Part shown: positions 62,006 to 64,000 of the stretch, in pieces | Numbering within the stretch: the stretch's first letter is position 1 | How the letters are laid out: each line of letters starts with the position of its first letter | NCBI GenBank assembly: GCA_001890945.1 | Contig: MLAX01000001.1 | Coordinates: forward strand, 682,001-746,000 | Direction of reading: 5' to 3' | Length of the DNA: 64,000 nt | Origin: Alphaproteobacteria bacterium AO1-B | GTDB taxonomy: Bacteria > Pseudomonadota > Alphaproteobacteria > Rhizobiales > Stappiaceae | Notes under the pieces: generated by a model | Told to the model about the DNA's origin: nothing | The model's input: only the letters and a program-made list of their open reading frames with translations | The model's database searches: none | Translations under genes and position numbers: made by a program

Positions 62006-63793
62006 ATGTCGACCCGTTGGCTCATACTCTCGCTGCCGCCTGTTTTCATGGTGGTCGCCGCGGCTGTGCTCGCTTACGTCTTCCAGGAACTGGATGATGA
62101 TAACGTCGACCGCATAGCTGCAGAACGGTTGACGCTGTACCGGCAAACCATCATCGGCGAATACCAGAAATACCGCTACCTTCCTTACATGATTGCCCGG
62201 GATCCACGCGCCACGGCAGCAATTGGCCTTGGTCAGCCGGTAGAGAGCGCCAATCGTTTTCTGGAAGAAATGGCGGAAAATTCAGGTGCAGACCTTCTTT
62301 ATGTCATGAATGCTGCCGGGACGACGCTGGCGGCCAGCAACTGGCAAAAACCGCTTTCCCTCGTCGGCCGGAACTATGGGTTCCGGCCATACTTTACGGC
62401 GGCGATGCGAGGTGAGGAGGGGCAGTTTTTCGCCATTGGTTTGACCACTGGCCGTCCCGGTTTGTTCCTGGCTCGGCCGACGCCGGTCGAAGGAGATCCG
62501 GTTGGGGTTGCCGTCGTTAAAGTGGATACCAGCGAGCTTGAAAACGCCTGGGCGGAAGGCGGGGAGCTCGTCTTTGCAACCGATGCCGACGGTGTGATTT
62601 TTCTGTCCAGCCAGCCGGAGTGGCGCTATCGGACTTTGGCCGAGCTTCCAATGGCTACGCGGGACGCCATTGCCAGCAGTCAGAAATACGCAAATGAACC
62701 GCTGATCCCGATCAGTGACGCGCCGGTGACCGGTCCAAACCAGCTGACCATTGACGGGCAGGCCTATCGTCACAACTCAACCGATGTGGATCTGCTCGGC
62801 TGGAAACTCCATTTCCTCGTGCCGCAGGCAGAAGCGCACAAGAGCCTGCTGCCGATTTGGGTGATCACCCTGACGCTTTGCCTTCTCTATGCGGTGATTG
62901 TGCTTGGCTTGCGCGGGCAAAGGCTGCGCCGGGCGTCTGCCGCGCTCCGCCAGGAGTCAGCAGATCTGAAAGAATTGAACCAGCGGCTGGTTGGCGAAAT
63001 CAAGGAACGCCGGCGCGTGGAACACGCACTTCTGGAAGCGCAACGGGGCCTCGCGCGCTCCAGCCGTCTCGCAGCGGTTGGTGAAATGTCGGCTGCTGTC
63101 GTTCATGAACTGAGCCAGCCCCTGGCGGCGCTCAGAATGTTTGTGGCAGGCACCCGCAAGTTCCTTGAAAAAGGGGATACCCACACGGCTGCAGAAAACC
63201 TGCAGGAGATTGAATCCCTTCAGATGCGAATGGCGAGCCTGACTCAAGAGCTCAAGAGGTTTGCGCGTCCGGGCGAGAGCCGGATCGAAACCGTCGACCT
63301 TCGAGACAGCATTTTGGCGGCGGAAAAAATTGTCCGTCCCAGGTTTGAAGAAACAGGTGTTACTCTGAAAATCGAGATGCCGGATCAGCCCTTGATCGTT
63401 GAGACGGCCCCGCTGCGGATAGAGCAAATACTGGTCAACTTGTTGCGCAACGGAGCCGATGCGGCCGCCACAGAAGACAGTGGTGAAGTCCGGCTTAATA
63501 TCGTTGAGACTGGGGATACGGTTGTGGTGCGGGTGCTCGATAACGGCCCAGGGATCCCCATGGATCTACGGGAACGTATTTTCGATCCGTTTTTCTCCAC
63601 CAAAACAAGTGCCGAAGGGATGGGGCTTGGTCTGGCCATCTCCATGCGAATTGCAGAAGATCTCGGCGGTGATTTGGCGGTATCCGCCAACGTGCCGCGC
63701 GGCGCTGCCTTTGAACTCACGGTGCCGGCTGTCAAATCGGCAGAAATGACGGATGCATCTTTTGTCCGTCTGGAAGCAGAAGTTGCTGAATGA
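62006..63793 (+). CDS. dctB: C4-dicarboxylate sensor histidine kinase
   Basis: Membrane sensor kinase, 595 residues. Two membrane segments (~5-26 and ~287-307) enclose a ~260-residue periplasmic double-PAS (dCache) sensor, with YGFRPYFTAAMRG as in DctB proteins (ligand-binding face). A coiled-coil linker leads to HisKA with the phospho-His in SAAVVHELSQPLAALRMF and an ATPase domain (NLLRNGADAAA, DNGPGIP, GMGLGLAIS). Senses succinate, malate or fumarate and signals to DctD. Its stop overlaps the next ATG (ATGA). The transporter genes are not in the window. Confidence 0.9.
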   Translation: MSTRWLILSLPPVFMVVAAAVLAYVFQELDDDNVDRIAAERLTLYRQTIIGEYQKYRYLPYMIARDPRATAAIGLGQPVESANRFLEEMAENSGADLLYVMNAAGTTLAASNWQKPLSLVGRNYGFRPYFTAAMRGEEGQFFAIGLTTGRPGLFLARPTPVEGDPVGVAVVKVDTSELENAWAEGGELVFATDADGVIFLSSQPEWRYRTLAELPMATRDAIASSQKYANEPLIPISDAPVTGPNQLTIDGQAYRHNSTDVDLLGWKLHFLVPQAEAHKSLLPIWVITLTLCLLYAVIVLGLRGQRLRRASAALRQESADLKELNQRLVGEIKERRRVEHALLEAQRGLARSSRLAAVGEMSAAVVHELSQPLAALRMFVAGTRKFLEKGDTHTAAENLQEIESLQMRMASLTQELKRFARPGESRIETVDLRDSILAAEKIVRPRFEETGVTLKIEMPDQPLIVETAPLRIEQILVNLLRNGADAAATEDSGEVRLNIVETGDTVVVRVLDNGPGIPMDLRERIFDPFFSTKTSAEGMGLGLAISMRIAEDLGGDLAVSANVPRGAAFELTVPAVKSAEMTDASFVRLEAEVAE

Positions 63794-64000
63794 CAACGCT
63801 TAATTCAAAACCCTCTCAATCTACGAACACCCCGGTTCTGATTGTTGACGACGATCCGTCTATGCGCGCAGCGCTTCGTCAATGGATCCGGCTTGCCGAT
63901 TTTGAGACGATCGAGGTGGCAACGGCTGACCAGGCCATGGCGGTTCTGAGCCCGGATTTTGGTGGCTGTATCGTCACGGACCTGATGCTAGATGGTGACG
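63790..64000 (+). CDS. dctD: C4-dicarboxylate response regulator (partial)
   Basis: First 70 codons only; the gene runs off the right edge. The visible part is a receiver domain: acidic pair VDDDPSMRAAL and the phospho-acceptor Asp in IVTDLMLDGD. The four-base overlap with dctB and the sequence match a DctD-type regulator, which would activate sigma-54-dependent promoters through a central AAA domain outside the window. Confidence 0.85.
   Translation, partial: MTTLNSKPSQSTNTPVLIVDDDPSMRAALRQWIRLADFETIEVATADQAMAVLSPDFGGCIVTDLMLDGD

Noticed and set aside
1..64000. CRISPR arrays, insertion sequences, integrases or prophage genes
   Set aside because: No regularly spaced direct repeats, transposase or integrase motifs, or phage structural genes were seen; gene content is metabolic throughout.

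Overview
The window reads as chromosomal DNA of an alphaproteobacterium, most likely order Hyphomicrobiales and probably a marine Stappiaceae-type organism (Labrenzia/Roseibium-like). That placement is an inference. It rests on the family mix (BA14K and IalB secreted proteins, the cysG-DUF2849-cysI-cysH-DUF934 sulfur operon, two phasins, a PdhS/PleC-like kinase, a DUF6460 protein) and on a tRNA-His with A73 and no encoded G-1. Coding density is high. I see no insertion sequence, integrase, prophage or CRISPR array, so this looks like core and accessory metabolism rather than a mobile island.

Layout. 1-1208: class III nucleotide cyclase running off the left edge. 1360-8258: choline uptake and conversion to glycine betaine, with betIAB on the minus strand diverging from choXWV. 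8374-13291: cold-shock protein, BA14K protein, YaiI-like protein, flavoprotein, a catalytically degenerate receiver/HD-GYP protein and an LPS-type glycosyltransferase. 13814-17122: thiolase, gamma-glutamyltransferase family enzyme, IalB. 17386-22336: assimilatory sulfur operon preceded by a possible leader peptide. 22401-24313: class A beta-lactamase and divergent ampR with a clear dyad between them. 24330-33798: polyamine region with an aminotransferase, two glutamine-synthetase-like enzymes, a GntR regulator and potFGHI. 33802-39378: DUF6460 protein, succinyl-CoA:3-ketoacid CoA-transferase, a tRNA-like cloverleaf, an FtsH, and a thiamine-diphosphate enzyme. 39713-42588: ferric-iron substrate-binding protein and convergent permease. 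42794-47014: very large PAS histidine kinase with an acidic low-complexity middle. 47275-48519: two phasins. 48703-48779: tRNA-His. 48925-58107: small or poorly characterised proteins, a GNAT protein, pirin, a tandem pair of DUF3291-like paralogues, TauE/SafE, AzlCD, a kinase-like fusion and a second thiamine-diphosphate enzyme. 58175-61857: acyl-CoA-synthetase/acetyltransferase fusion and a tandem universal stress protein. 61862-64000: dctB and the start of dctD.

How genes work together. The left part imports choline (ChoXWV), oxidises it to betaine (BetA, BetB) and senses it (BetI). The polyamine cluster imports putrescine or related amines (PotFGHI) and channels them through glutamylation or transamination. 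A GTGATCAC box flanks the GntR gene on each side, one ahead of each glutamine-synthetase-like gene, which suggests one regulon. The sulfur operon builds siroheme and reduces APS/PAPS to sulfide. CoA-transferase, thiolase and phasins point to ketone-body and polyhydroxyalkanoate metabolism.

I did not find a convincing undescribed multi-gene defence or mobile system. The observations most worth a second look are the perfect 71-73 nt cloverleaf with a T-psi-C-like loop at 35663-35735, the double-degenerate signalling protein at 11310-12500, an orphan minus-strand terminator at 13443-13470, the 21-codon leader ORF before cysG, and the GTGATCAC boxes of the polyamine cluster.
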